A stretch of DNA of 64,000 nucleotides from Prochlorococcus sp. RS04 (GCF_001989455.1 NZ_CP018346.1:1426001-1490000); one strand, 5' to 3'; shown: positions 16,528 to 25,703, counted from the first letter of the stretch. Notes: a model not told the origin generated them from the sequence alone. Translations and numbers: made by a program.

Positions 16528-18345
16528 ATGAGAGAGAATTCATCAGAAATAACAAAATATATTCATATTGCGAGAGAGAATCACAAAAAAGGAAATATAT
16601 ATCAAGCTAATGAAATTTATAAGAAATTAATCAATCAAAAAATTTACACATATGAGTTACTTATTTCATACGGATTATTTTGTAAAGAGATTAACAATTT
16701 AAAGATTGCAAAAAACCTATCGATTTTATCTATTAAGAAATATCCCTCAAAAATCAATTCATATATATTGTTAGCTGAAATTTTAAGAAAAGAGAATAAA
16801 GTTAATGATGCTTTAAAAACTTTATATGCAGCAAAAAAAATAGAAAAATCAAATGCTGATATTGATTATAATTTATCTATCTCATACAAAACTATTAAAT
16901 CATTTGGAGAAGCAATATTATATATTGACTCTGCAATAAAGCTTCAGCCTAAAAATCTAATATATCAAATTTTAAAAGCAGATATTCTTGTTGAATTTTT
17001 TAAAAATGAAGAAGCAAAAAAATTATTAGTTAATTTAAAATTGCCCAATGATAGTCTTTTATATTTTCAGAAGGAAATTTTAATTTCGAAGATATTTATT
17101 AATCAAAAGAAATATAAATTAGCTGAAGATGTTCTTTTGGGATTAAGAAAACTATTTAGTAAAGAGAAAATTTTATTCCTTAATCTGAGTGATCTTTATT
17201 TCAAAAATAAAGAACTAGAAAAAGGAATTTTAATTTTAAAAGAGGGCATTGAAAATTTTCCAAAATACATTCCTTTGAGGTTTAATTTGGGCATTATGTA
17301 CAGAAATATAGGCTTAATAGAATCATCTATTAAGACGCATTTGGAAATCTTATTAGACGATCCATTTAATTCAAATAGTTATTATGAATTATCAACTATG
17401 TATAATTTCTCAAATCATAATGAGCAATTAAAAACTCTTCTTAATGTAGAGATAGGAAATCTCTCCCCGCTGGAAAAAATATACTTTTGTTATTCAAAAT
17501 CTAATGTCTACCACAATAATAAAGACTATAAAAAAAGTGCATATTATCTCAAAATAGCTAATGACGAAAAACTTAAGATTCAACCATCTGACAAACAAAG
17601 AAAGTTGAATACTGGTGAATACTTCAGGAATTTAAAAATAGATCAGAATTTAAACCTTGAGAAAGTGAAAGATAGTAATCAATATTTATTTATTGTTGGA
17701 ATGCCTAGGTGTGGGAGTACATTGCTAGAAAGTATTTTAAGTCTTAATCCTGATGTTAAGGATCTTGGAGAGGTTCCCTTTTTAGAAGAATCTCTTCAGA
17801 AATCGGATGATTTGCTTGAAGTTAGAAAACTATATAAAGAAAAAGTCATGTTGGTCGATTCAAAACAGAAAACATTTACAGATAAAAATTTGTTTAACTT
17901 TTTATATTGTCCAATTATCTATAAATTTTTCCCTAATGCAAAGATTATTCACTGCATTAGAAATCCACTTGATAATATTCTGTCTATTTATAGAACAAAT
18001 TTTTTAAATCAAAGTTTTTCAAGTTCATTAAATGATATTTCTGATTTATATTTATATCACTTAAAGCTTATGAATGAATATAAAAGTAAATTTGGATCAA
18101 TAATTTATAGTTATGAACATGAAAAGGTAGTTCGATATCCTAAAGAAACTATTCAAGATTTATTAAATTGGCTCGATTGGGAATGGGATGAAAAATACCT
18201 CTCACCTCAAAAAAGTAAAAGAAGCGTATTTACGGCAAGCAGTGCTCAAGTTAGAAAAAAAATAAATCCAAACTCCTCTGGATGTTGGAAAAAATATGAA
18301 GATTTGCTTGAACCAATTAGTGAACTATTCCCTACGTACAATTAA
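16528..18345 (+). CDS. TPR-repeat protein with C-terminal sulfotransferase domain, 605 aa
   Basis: Residues 1 to about 345 form TPR-like helical repeats, more diverged than in the 722-residue relative. Residues 385-600 are a sulfotransferase with the phosphosulfate loop GMPRCGSTLLES (391-402) and the motif IIHCIRNPLDNILSIY. It lies between the two porin genes on the same strand, after the terminator of copy 1, so it has its own promoter. Coding DNA is very AT-rich. Likely role: sulfation of an envelope component or a glycan. The acceptor is unknown, and a link with the porins is suggested only by position. Confidence 0.8.
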   Translation: MRENSSEITKYIHIARENHKKGNIYQANEIYKKLINQKIYTYELLISYGLFCKEINNLKIAKNLSILSIKKYPSKINSYILLAEILRKENKVNDALKTLYAAKKIEKSNADIDYNLSISYKTIKSFGEAILYIDSAIKLQPKNLIYQILKADILVEFFKNEEAKKLLVNLKLPNDSLLYFQKEILISKIFINQKKYKLAEDVLLGLRKLFSKEKILFLNLSDLYFKNKELEKGILILKEGIENFPKYIPLRFNLGIMYRNIGLIESSIKTHLEILLDDPFNSNSYYELSTMYNFSNHNEQLKTLLNVEIGNLSPLEKIYFCYSKSNVYHNNKDYKKSAYYLKIANDEKLKIQPSDKQRKLNTGEYFRNLKIDQNLNLEKVKDSNQYLFIVGMPRCGSTLLESILSLNPDVKDLGEVPFLEESLQKSDDLLEVRKLYKEKVMLVDSKQKTFTDKNLFNFLYCPIIYKFFPNAKIIHCIRNPLDNILSIYRTNFLNQSFSSSLNDISDLYLYHLKLMNEYKSKFGSIIYSYEHEKVVRYPKETIQDLLNWLDWEWDEKYLSPQKSKRSVFTASSAQVRKKINPNSSGCWKKYEDLLEPISELFPTYN

Positions 18346-18426
18346 ATTAATGGCTTAATAGCTTTTGCAATTTATTTATAATGCACTAGTATGAGTAGAT
18401 AATTTCATTCTGTGTGAGGAATTTTT

Positions 18427-19542
18427 ATGAAGTTTTTCCAGCAATTGCTGGTGGCTCCTGCAGCTCTTGGACTTTTAGCTCCATTATCTGTAAGTGCTTC
18501 CGAAATTAATCTTGATGCTATTTCTAAATACTCTGAAGATAATTTAGAGATAGATGGAAATCTATTTAAACAAAATACTACTAACAAAACTCTACTTTCA
18601 GGTGGTGAAGGTTTAGTTGAAGGTGGCGATTTTACTGGTGGATTTTCAGAAACAACTACAGCATCTTTCGGTGTTGATTTTCTTGTGGGTGCTGTTGATG
18701 GTGGTACATCTGAAAAAACAGAATTTGCCTACCAAATGGGTATTGGCTTAGAAACTAGCTTTACTGGCGAAGATGCTTTAAGCGCAACTATTGACATAGG
18801 TAATGCTTCAGCTACATCATCTCTTTCTGGTACATCTGGAATGAACTTTGATGGAACAACTGATGCACTAAAGCTTGATGGTCTTACATATACATTCCCA
18901 GTAGGTGGTGCAACAGTAATGGTTGGTGATAACACTGACGTTAGCGCTGTTTACACTGGAGCTTGTGCTTACAATGCTTTCACTGACTTCATGGGTAACT
19001 GTGGTACAGGTAATTCTGTTGGTCTAGGTGGTAAAGGTGTTACTGCTGCAATGTCTTACGCTTTTGATGGCGGATTCTCACTAGCTGGTGGTTTATCTTC
19101 TGATCCTTCTGGAATCATGGCAAAGGCTGAAAATGATGCTTTCGGTATTGAAGCTGCTTACACTGCAGATTCATACGGAATAGCAGTTGCTTATTCTGAC
19201 GTTGAAGGTACAACAGACACAACTTACTGGGGCGTCAATGGTATGTATGCTTTTGACTTCGCAACAATAAGTGCTGGTGTTGAATCTGAAGATCCTGTTG
19301 GTGGTTCTACTAAAACAGGTTTCTTTGTTGGTCTAAGTTTCCCTGAAGTTGGAGCTGGTACTTTTGACATAGGTTTGGCTACATCAGCTAACTATGCAAG
19401 TTCTGAAACTGAGTACTACACTTACGAAGCTTCATACTCTTATCCAATAAATGATGGTATGACAATCACTCCAGGTGTATTCATCCAAGAGGGTACAACT
19501 GACAAAACTGGTTTCGCAGTTAAAACATCATTTAGTTTCTAA
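18427..19542 (+). CDS. SOM-like outer-membrane porin, copy 2
   Basis: The 371-residue protein has a signal peptide (MKFFQQLLVAPAALGLLAPLSVSA), then a linker unlike that of copy 1. The linker is Asn/Glu-rich (SKYSEDNLEIDGNLFKQ) then glycine-rich (GGEGLVEGGDFTGG), and lacks the coiled-coil heptads. The barrel from FSETTTASFGVDF to the final Phe is identical to copy 1. The Shine-Dalgarno sequence is GTGTGAGGAATTTTT. Two pores of identical barrel but different N-terminal anchor suggest the N-terminal regions carry the functional difference, for example in envelope attachment or regulation. Confidence 0.8.
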   Translation: MKFFQQLLVAPAALGLLAPLSVSASEINLDAISKYSEDNLEIDGNLFKQNTTNKTLLSGGEGLVEGGDFTGGFSETTTASFGVDFLVGAVDGGTSEKTEFAYQMGIGLETSFTGEDALSATIDIGNASATSSLSGTSGMNFDGTTDALKLDGLTYTFPVGGATVMVGDNTDVSAVYTGACAYNAFTDFMGNCGTGNSVGLGGKGVTAAMSYAFDGGFSLAGGLSSDPSGIMAKAENDAFGIEAAYTADSYGIAVAYSDVEGTTDTTYWGVNGMYAFDFATISAGVESEDPVGGSTKTGFFVGLSFPEVGAGTFDIGLATSANYASSETEYYTYEASYSYPINDGMTITPGVFIQEGTTDKTGFAVKTSFSF

Positions 19543-19604
19543 TTAAATTAAATTAATTATTAATTAAAACTACACACTTAAAAAGGCCTACCTAAACGGT
19601 AGGT
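18642..19604 (+). repeat. 963-bp identical segment shared by the two porin genes, copy 2
   Basis: Second copy of the segment at 15491-16453. Identity ends at ACGGTAGGT, where copy 1 has C and this copy has T. Confidence 0.9.
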
Positions 19605-19612
19605 TTTTTTTA
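19585..19612 (+). terminator. rho-independent terminator of porin copy 2
   Basis: Stem CCTACC/GGTAGG around TAAAC followed by a run of eight Ts, about 45 bases after the porin stop codon. Confidence 0.85.
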
Positions 19613-19712
19613 TTTTTTTTTTAAATTTTTAAGAAATTTTTATATCCTAAAATTAATAGAAATAAATATAGATCTTTTGATTTGATAAAATTAAAGGAAT
19701 ATTTATTTATAA

Positions 19713-19841
19713 ATGACTCCAATATTTAAATGTTTGATTTGTAAAAAAGACATCGAAAGATCTACTAAAACATTTTGGAGTAAAAAAGGTCATCTATTAT
19801 GTTCTACATGCTTAGATAATATAGATAAAAATAAACTTTAA
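19713..19841 (+). CDS. small zinc-ribbon-like protein, 42 aa
   Basis: ATG at 19713 opens a 42-codon frame ending in TAA at 19841. Two CxxC pairs (CLIC near residue 7 and CSTC near residue 31) are spaced like a treble-clef or rubredoxin-like zinc site. The rest is basic (KKDIERSTKTFWSKKGH). Such tiny zinc proteins often bind nucleic acid or a larger partner. It is an isolated gene after porin copy 2. The stretch 19842-20143 that follows holds no gene, only the terminator at 20021-20068. Confidence 0.55.
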   Translation: MTPIFKCLICKKDIERSTKTFWSKKGHLLCSTCLDNIDKNKL

Positions 19842-20020
19842 ATTATTAAATTTTTGAAAAATTTGATTAAAGGTATTTTTTGCAAATCATCTTTTTCTGC
19901 TAAGTAATACATAATTAATTGTTATTTTTAAAATATTTCAGTTTAAGACTTCCTTTATTTTTCAGCAATAGGTTAACATTTTTTAGCATGTAATTAATTA
20001 CTAAATAATAAAAACAAAAA

Positions 20021-20068
20021 TTCCTCATTTATTTGAAAGTTTTAATAAAATTTCAAATAATTGAGGAA
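20021..20068 (-). terminator. terminator downstream of the hli gene
   Basis: TTCCTCATTTATTTGAAA pairs with TTTCAAATAATTGAGGAA with a single mismatch, an 18-base stem. On the minus strand it is followed by TTTTTGTTTTT. It lies 75 bases past the hli stop codon. Confidence 0.7.
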
Positions 20069-20143
20069 GATTTAAGTAAAAAAGTTCAAAAAACTAGCAT
20101 TATTAATAAATGCTAATAATTAAAGGTTATAAATTTTTGAAAA

Positions 20144-20251
20144 TTAAAACCAACCTGGGATAATCTGGCCAGTAGTTACATATGCGCCTACTGCTGCAAC
20201 AAAACCTAACATTGCTGCCCAACCATTAAAACGTTCCGCTTCTGGAGTCAT
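20144..20251 (-). CDS. hli: high-light-inducible protein, 35 aa
   Basis: A single-helix Hli protein of the chlorophyll a/b-binding family, sitting in the thylakoid membrane and protecting photosystems under excess light or nutrient stress. The chlorophyll-binding motif is ERFNGWAAMLGF, followed by a hydrophobic helix (VAAVGAYVTTGQIIPGWF). I start at ATG 20251 (MTPEAERF). The in-frame ATG at 20338 would add 29 residues that do not fit the family. At 35 residues it belongs to the shortest Hli class, common in Prochlorococcus and cyanophages. Confidence 0.9.
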   Translation of the reverse strand: MTPEAERFNGWAAMLGFVAAVGAYVTTGQIIPGWF

Positions 20252-20326
20252 GATAAAAATTAAATAATTATGTAAATCATTGTAACAGTAATTATGAAGC
20301 TTTGTAAAGTAATTTTTAGTTTTTAT

Positions 20327-20357
20327 GAGAAATTTCATTATCTAATAGAAATTTCTC
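20327..20357. promoter_or_regulatory. 10-bp perfect inverted repeat upstream of hli
   Basis: GAGAAATTTC and GAAATTTCTC surround an 11-base spacer, about 76 bases upstream of the hli start codon. It could be an operator or leader structure for hli, or a terminator read in the other direction. The remaining gap to 20689 is AT-rich, and I see no gene in it. Confidence 0.35.
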
Positions 20358-20689
20358 TTTGTCTTTGCAGATTTGTTACAAATATGTGATATGTAAAATC
20401 TTTGTCCAAAAAAAGTTTCAAGAAATATTTTGTCAATTCATAAATAGTTAATTTGGGTTTTTAATTGCTTGAATTTATGTAGTTCTATCTACAACCTTAT
20501 TAAATTTATTATTACTTGATATTGTGAACTTTTCAAACGATACTCAATTTTTATTTTAAGGTGAATCTAATTTAAATTTAATACAAAAAAGTTTAATAAC
20601 TTATAACTAAATTACTAATGTGGAATGTATTTTATATTTGGAAGTTATCGTTTTTCACTTTTAAGGAGATGAACTCAATATAAAAAATG

Positions 20690-20761
20690 TGGGTCGCCTG
20701 AGATTCGAACTCAGGACCAGCCGGTTAAAAGCCGGATGCTCTACCGCTGAGCTAGCGACCC
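20690..20761 (-). tRNA. tRNA-Lys (anticodon TTT)
   Basis: The reverse complement forms a cloverleaf: acceptor GGGTCGC/GCGACCC, D-arm GCTCAGCGGTAGAGC, anticodon stem-loop CCGGCTTTTAACCGG with TTT, and T-arm GGTTC-like CTGAGTTCGAATCTCAG. CCA is not encoded. No element-like genes lie next to it. Confidence 0.95.
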
Positions 20762-20938
20762 ATTTTGTAAAATAGAGTACATATGAAATTATCCCTTTTT
20801 AAGGTAAAAAAAACAACTTTTTATCTCAAGTTGAACAATAGAAAAACAATTCTTAACTTATGAAATAAAAAATTAAAATTTCTCTCTAAATTTACAGTTA
20901 AAAGTTAAAATAATCTAATAGTTAACAGGATTTTTAAA

Positions 20939-21055
20939 ATGCTCAGAACAATCGTAGTTTTTGCCCCCATTATTGCTGCTTTAGCGTGGGTTGTGTTTAA
21001 TATTCAAAAACCAGCAAGAGAGCAATTTAATAGGGACTTTTTGGGCAAGGATTAA
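20939..21055 (+). CDS. psbY: photosystem II protein PsbY
   Basis: A 38-residue single-span thylakoid protein that sits at the edge of photosystem II near cytochrome b559. The sequence begins [20 protein letters not shown], a membrane helix, then a charged stromal tail ([18 protein letters not shown]), matching the PsbY form of marine picocyanobacteria. It ends 6 bases before trmFO, so the two may share a transcript. Confidence 0.85.
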   Translation: MLRTIVVFAPIIAALAWVVFNIQKPAREQFNRDFLGKD

Positions 21056-21061
21056 TTTAAT

Positions 21062-22474
21062 TTGATAGATAAAGAAGTAATAGTTATTGGAGCTGGCCTT
21101 GCAGGATCAGAAGCTGCTTGGCAATTGGCCAATTTTGGCGTACCAGTAAAATTAATTGAAATGAGACCTGTCAAATCAACTCCAGCACATCATACTGGTG
21201 AATTTGGAGAATTGGTTTGTAGTAATAGTTTTGGAGCTTTAAGTCCTGACAGAGCAGCAGGTTTATTGCAAAAAGAACTTAGAATTTTTAAATCGTTGAT
21301 AGTACAAACAGCAGACAAATTTGCGGTACCAGCAGGAGGCGCTTTAGCTGTTGACAGATCTAAATTTAGCATTGCTTTAACTGATGCTTTGTCTAATCAT
21401 CCATTAATTGAAATTAAGAGATTTGAACAATTGGATCTCCCAAGCAAAGAAAATATAACGATTCTTGCGACTGGTCCATTAACGTCTGATGAATTGTCTT
21501 ATAAAATTCAAGCTTTTACTGGTATCGATGCGTGTCATTTTTTTGATGCGGCTAGTCCTATTATTTACGGCGATACTATTGATCAAGAGATTGTATTTAA
21601 GGCTAGTAGGTACGACAAAGGAGATCCAGCATATCTTAATTGTCCTATGGATAAAAATGATTACATCCATTTCAGAAATGAACTGATAGAAGGAGAGCAA
21701 GCTAATTTAAAAGACTTTGAGAAAGAATCAGCTAATTTCTTTGAAGCTTGCTTACCAATTGAAGAAATTGCTAGAAGAGGAGTTGATACAATGAGATATG
21801 GACCATTGAAATCTATTGGGTTGTGGAATCCGAAATGGGGAGATTTATTTGATAAGGAAAATAGATTGAAAAAGCGACCTCATGCAGTTGTCCAATTAAG
21901 GAAAGAAGATCTAGAAGGGAAATTATTAAATATGGTAGGTTTTCAAACTAACCTCAAATGGTCTGAGCAAAAAAGAATATTTAGGATGATTCCTGGTTTA
22001 GAAAAGGCTGAATTTGTGCGCTTTGGAGTAATGCATAGAAATACTTTTTTAGAATCTCCAAAATTACTTTTACCGACATTGCAATTTATGAAAAGGGAAA
22101 ATCTTTTTGCTGCGGGTCAAATAACGGGGACGGAAGGTTATGCAGCAGCAACTGCAGGGGGCTTACTTGCAGGAATAAATGCATCCTTATTAGCAAACGG
22201 TAAAAAACCAGTAAGTTTTCCTAGTGAATCAATGATTGGTTCTTTAATAAATTTTATTAGTAACAAAAATCAAATATTGTCTAATCAGAAAAAAAATAAA
22301 TTCCAACCAATGCCTGCCTCATTTGGTTTGGTACCAGAACTAACTAAAAGAATAAAAGATAAAAGATTAAGGTACAAAGCTTATCAAGAAAGATCTACAG
22401 AAGCCTTGAATGACTTTAAAAATAAACTAGATTCTTGTTTTGATAAAGACCACTTACTCAGCAAAATTTACTAA
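21062..22474 (+). CDS. trmFO: methylenetetrahydrofolate-tRNA (uracil-54-C5) methyltransferase
   Basis: A 470-residue FAD and folate enzyme that makes 5-methyluridine at position 54 of tRNA. The start is TTG. The FAD motif is [15 protein letters not shown], followed by the family signatures [32 protein letters not shown], and near the end [22 protein letters not shown]. Length is typical. It follows psbY and precedes crtH by 24 bases. Confidence 0.92.
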   Translation: MIDKEVIVIGAGLAGSEAAWQLANFGVPVKLIEMRPVKSTPAHHTGEFGELVCSNSFGALSPDRAAGLLQKELRIFKSLIVQTADKFAVPAGGALAVDRSKFSIALTDALSNHPLIEIKRFEQLDLPSKENITILATGPLTSDELSYKIQAFTGIDACHFFDAASPIIYGDTIDQEIVFKASRYDKGDPAYLNCPMDKNDYIHFRNELIEGEQANLKDFEKESANFFEACLPIEEIARRGVDTMRYGPLKSIGLWNPKWGDLFDKENRLKKRPHAVVQLRKEDLEGKLLNMVGFQTNLKWSEQKRIFRMIPGLEKAEFVRFGVMHRNTFLESPKLLLPTLQFMKRENLFAAGQITGTEGYAAATAGGLLAGINASLLANGKKPVSFPSESMIGSLINFISNKNQILSNQKKNKFQPMPASFGLVPELTKRIKDKRLRYKAYQERSTEALNDFKNKLDSCFDKDHLLSKIY

Positions 22475-22498
22475 GATTAATTATCAAAGATCCAAAAA

Positions 22499-24043
22499 AT
22501 GGAATTAAATAAGGAAAATTTCGATGCAATTATTATTGGCTCAGGAATAGGAGGGTTAGTAACTGCTTCACAATTGGCGGCGAAAGGAGCTCAAGTATTA
22601 GTTCTTGAAAAATATATTATTCCAGGAGGGAGTGGAGGCTCTTTTAAGAGAAAAGGCTATACCTTTGATGTAGGGGCATCCATGATTTTTGGATTTGGAG
22701 AGAAAGGTTATACCAATTTATTAACTCGTGCTTTGAAAGATGTAAATGAAAAATGCGAAACTATTCCCGATCCTGTTCAATTGGAATATCACCTTCCACA
22801 TAATTTTAATATTTGTGTAGACAAAAATTATGATCATTTTATAAGCAAATTATCAGCTAGTTTCCCCAATGAAAAAAAAGGTATCAAGAAATTCTATGAT
22901 ACTTGTGCAAGTGTATTTAAATGTTTAGATTCAATGCCTCTTTTATCAATAGAGGATCCAAGTTATCTTTTTAAAGTTTTCTTTAAATCTCCATTATCAT
23001 GTTTAGGGTTAGCTAGATGGTTACCAGCAAATGCTGGTGATGTTGCAAGAAAGTTTATAAAAGATCCTGAACTTTTAAAATTTATCGATATTGAATGTTT
23101 TTGTTGGTCTGTAATGCCAGCTTTAAAAACCCCTATGATTAATGCGGGAATGGTATTTACAGATAGGCATGCTGGGGGGATAAATTATCCAAAAGGGGGA
23201 GTTGGAACGATAGCAGAGAAGTTTGTTTCAGGTATTGAAAAATTAGGAGGAAAAGTTAGATATAAAGCCAATGTTACTGAAATCCTCTTAAAAGATGAGA
23301 AAGCGGTAGGAGTTAAGCTCTCAAATGGGGAAGAGATATATTCAAATATTATTGTATCCAACTCCACTAGATGGGATACATTTGGATTAAAAGAGAATAC
23401 TAAAGGATTAATTTCTAGCAAAAACGTGCCAAAAAGTGAATATAAGTGGTCAGAAACTTATAAACCCTCACCTTCTTTTGTTTCGATTCATCTTGGAGTA
23501 GAAAAAAATCTAATATCCGATAATTTTAATTGTCATCATATAATCGTTGAAAATTGGGATGAATTAGAAAGTGAAAAGGGAGTTATTTTTGTTTCTATAC
23601 CTACTTTACTTGACCCGTCTTTGGCGCCAGAAGGTAAACATATCGTACATGCATTTACTCCTTCATCGATGAGTGAATGGGAAGGTCTATCAAGGAAAGA
23701 ATATTTGCAAAAGAAAGAAAAATATTTTTCTTTTCTTGTTGAAAAAATATCAACTATTCTTCCTAATCTTGAACAAAATATTGATCACAAAGAAATTGGT
23801 ACTCCCAAAACTCATAAAAAGTTTCTTGGAAGATATGAAGGTAGTTATGGACCGATTCCCAGTAAAAAGTTGCTTGGACTTTTGCCAATGCCTTTCAATA
23901 CTACAAAAATTCAAAACCTTTATTGTGTAGGGGATTCATGCTTCCCTGGCCAAGGCCTAAATGCAGTTGCTTTTAGTGGATACGCATGCGCTCACAAAAT
24001 AGGTGCAAAGTTAAACATAAACAGTTTTAAGTTGCCAGATTAA
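22499..24043 (+). CDS. crtH: carotene (prolycopene) isomerase
   Basis: A 514-residue flavoprotein of the phytoene-desaturase family that converts poly-cis lycopene to all-trans lycopene for carotenoid synthesis. The N-terminal FAD motif is AIIIGSGIGGLVTASQLAAKGAQVLVLEK. CRTISO-type features include GGSGGSFKRKGYTFDVGASM, GGINYPKGGVGTIAE and the C-terminal YCVGDSCFPGQGLNAVAFSG. It acts at the thylakoid membrane. It lies between trmFO and a membrane protein gene 15 bases downstream. Confidence 0.87.
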   Translation: MELNKENFDAIIIGSGIGGLVTASQLAAKGAQVLVLEKYIIPGGSGGSFKRKGYTFDVGASMIFGFGEKGYTNLLTRALKDVNEKCETIPDPVQLEYHLPHNFNICVDKNYDHFISKLSASFPNEKKGIKKFYDTCASVFKCLDSMPLLSIEDPSYLFKVFFKSPLSCLGLARWLPANAGDVARKFIKDPELLKFIDIECFCWSVMPALKTPMINAGMVFTDRHAGGINYPKGGVGTIAEKFVSGIEKLGGKVRYKANVTEILLKDEKAVGVKLSNGEEIYSNIIVSNSTRWDTFGLKENTKGLISSKNVPKSEYKWSETYKPSPSFVSIHLGVEKNLISDNFNCHHIIVENWDELESEKGVIFVSIPTLLDPSLAPEGKHIVHAFTPSSMSEWEGLSRKEYLQKKEKYFSFLVEKISTILPNLEQNIDHKEIGTPKTHKKFLGRYEGSYGPIPSKKLLGLLPMPFNTTKIQNLYCVGDSCFPGQGLNAVAFSGYACAHKIGAKLNINSFKLPD

Positions 24044-24058
24044 AAGGATCCTTCTGAA

Positions 24059-24565
24059 ATGATAGAAAAATTTAAAACTCTTTTTTTTGTGAAAAGTTCG
24101 TTAATTTCTCTTTATTTAGCGCTTACAATTCCTTTACCATTTATTTCAATCGAAAAATTAAAAATCCCCTCTATTATAATTTTTGCTCTAGGACTTTATT
24201 TGATAATCAATATCACTAGTGATTATGTAGAAACTTGCAGTAATAAAATTTCATATAAAAGTAGCTTTATTTCTAAATTCTTAGGAAAAAAAAATTGGGA
24301 GATTTCTTGGAAAGATATTAAGTTAATCAAATCTTTGCCAACCAGTCAGGGCAGTAAAGTTTATTACTTTAATACTTTTCAAGGTGATAATTTTCTTGTC
24401 CCACAAAGATTGGAAAAATTTGAAAAATTTTTATTAATTGTTTCAAGTAATACTGGTATTGATATTAATGAAATATCTTACATATCACCACTATGGACAT
24501 ATAAATTACTGACATTACTATCAGTTTTAATGATTATTGGTGAGCTTTTTGCTTTTCTAAATTAA
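24059..24565 (+). CDS. conserved cyanobacterial membrane protein with PH-like domain
   Basis: 168 residues: two membrane helices near the N-terminus (SSLISLYLALTIPLPFI and IPSIIIFALGLYLIINI), a central soluble part (WEISWKDIKLIKSLPTSQGSKVYYFNT) that looks like a small PH-type beta fold, and a C-terminal helix (LLTLLSVLMIIGELFAFL). It ends 4 bases inside the convergent response-regulator gene. Function is unknown, and co-transcription with crtH is likely. Confidence 0.6.
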   Translation: MIEKFKTLFFVKSSLISLYLALTIPLPFISIEKLKIPSIIIFALGLYLIINITSDYVETCSNKISYKSSFISKFLGKKNWEISWKDIKLIKSLPTSQGSKVYYFNTFQGDNFLVPQRLEKFEKFLLIVSSNTGIDINEISYISPLWTYKLLTLLSVLMIIGELFAFLN

Positions 24566-25299
24566 ATATTATCAATACTGAATCTATAACCTTGTTGTCT
24601 AACAGTGGTTATTCCCCCACCTTCTCCCAATCCAGCCTGTTCTAATTTTCTCCGCAAAGTTAATACCTGAGTATCTACAGACCTAGGACCACCACTGAAG
24701 GGGGGCCAGGCCATCCTTAAGAGCTCTTGACGACTTCTTACCATTCCAGGAGGCATCAAAAGAGCGCAAAGCAGTGCAAACTCCCTAGGACTTAATTCTA
24801 CGGGCTTTTCGCTTAGAGTGACTTGTCTTAAAAGAAGATGAACCTCTAAAGGGCCAACCTCAACTTTTTCTTGTAATCCTATCCTTCCCCTTTTTAGGAG
24901 TGTTCTGCATCGTGCTGCAAGCTCTTCAAGTCCAAAAGGTTTTCTGAGAACATCATCTGCCCCTTCATCCAATAGATTTACTAATGCTTCAACACCTGAT
25001 CTTGCCGTTAAAACTATGACTGAAGACCCCAGCTGTTGAGCTAATCTCATCGCAGTATTCTGTTCGAGAATTTCTGCGCTAACTAATAAGTCAGGTGATT
25101 GTTCTCTGCATAAGTCGATTGCTTCTGCTGCAGTACCTACTGCTGCAGCTAAATGGCCGTCTTGGCGAAGCCTTTGCACAAGTACTGTTCTAAGTGTGGG
25201 GTGAGGTTCAACAACTAGAACTCTTGAGGGGGTTTGAGAGCTCGTCGGCAATTGTGAACTGCCAGGAGTTGAAGCTAAGATTTGCTCAGTTGATTGCAT
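24562..25299 (-). CDS. atypical OmpR-family response regulator without phospho-acceptor Asp
   Basis: 245 residues: a Ser/Thr/Pro-rich N-terminal tail (1-25), a receiver-like domain (26-135) and a winged-helix DNA-binding domain (about 145-243) with VELSPREFALLCALL and SVDTQVLTLRRKLEQ. In the receiver, the usual acidic pair is EPHP (Glu31 only) and the phospho-acceptor position in DLLVSAEIL is Ala75, while Thr98 and Lys120 remain. Phosphorylation-dependent switching is therefore unlikely, and it may act as a constitutive or ligand-tuned regulator. GC is higher than in neighbouring genes (31 of 60 bases in 24661-24720), which is unusual for a core location. Target genes are unknown. Confidence 0.8.
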   Translation of the reverse strand: MQSTEQILASTPGSSQLPTSSQTPSRVLVVEPHPTLRTVLVQRLRQDGHLAAAVGTAAEAIDLCREQSPDLLVSAEILEQNTAMRLAQQLGSSVIVLTARSGVEALVNLLDEGADDVLRKPFGLEELAARCRTLLKRGRIGLQEKVEVGPLEVHLLLRQVTLSEKPVELSPREFALLCALLMPPGMVRSRQELLRMAWPPFSGGPRSVDTQVLTLRRKLEQAGLGEGGGITTVRQQGYRFSIDNI

Positions 25300-25385
25300 T
25301 CTTAATTACTATTTGGCCAGGCAATTTTTTATACTCCTTAATAAGGTATAACAAATGCAAAATAAAAATCAGAATTTATAGAATT

Positions 25386-25655
25386 ATGACATCATTTCAA
25401 AACCCCAAAGCAATTCGTCACTTTCAGTCAATTTGTGATGGTTGCCAGGACTTAGTTACTCGTTTTCATACTCCATCTGATCTTAAATTATATAGTGATG
25501 GTTATCTCCAAGCATTGAGGAATTGCAGTAGTTTAGAGCAAAAGGATCAAGAGAAATTAGAAAGATTAATTGAAAGATGGATTTTAGATCCGTCAAGTTT
25601 TATAGATCCAGATGGAGATGGAAATAAAGGTTTTTTTGATAAAAAAAGGATTTAA
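25386..25655 (+). CDS. conserved hypothetical protein, 89 aa
   Basis: I place the start at ATG 25386 (MTSFQNPKAIRHFQSICDG). The frame is open further upstream, but that part overlaps the divergent regulator gene and is not protein-like. The product has two cysteines (CDGC), a helical middle (SLEQKDQEKLERLIERW) and an acidic Ca-binding-like tail (DPDGDGNKGFFD). Similar short proteins occur across marine picocyanobacteria. No function is known to me. Confidence 0.6.
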   Translation: MTSFQNPKAIRHFQSICDGCQDLVTRFHTPSDLKLYSDGYLQALRNCSSLEQKDQEKLERLIERWILDPSSFIDPDGDGNKGFFDKKRI

Positions 25656-25703
25656 AATATTAATTTTTATTAACCAATAAAGTATTTATACTCACTAATT
25701 GTC

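Noticed and set aside
15491-19604. Porin duplication as an assembly artefact
   Set aside because: The two copies have different 5' ends and a different gene between them, so a simple collapse or repeat error is unlikely, although long reads would settle it.
20252-20338. N-terminal extension of the hli frame
   Set aside because: The extra 29 residues are not found in Hli proteins, and the internal ATG gives a standard 35-residue product.
25194-25385. N-terminal extension of the 89-residue gene
   Set aside because: The extension overlaps the divergent regulator gene and has no protein-like pattern; ATG 25386 is better.
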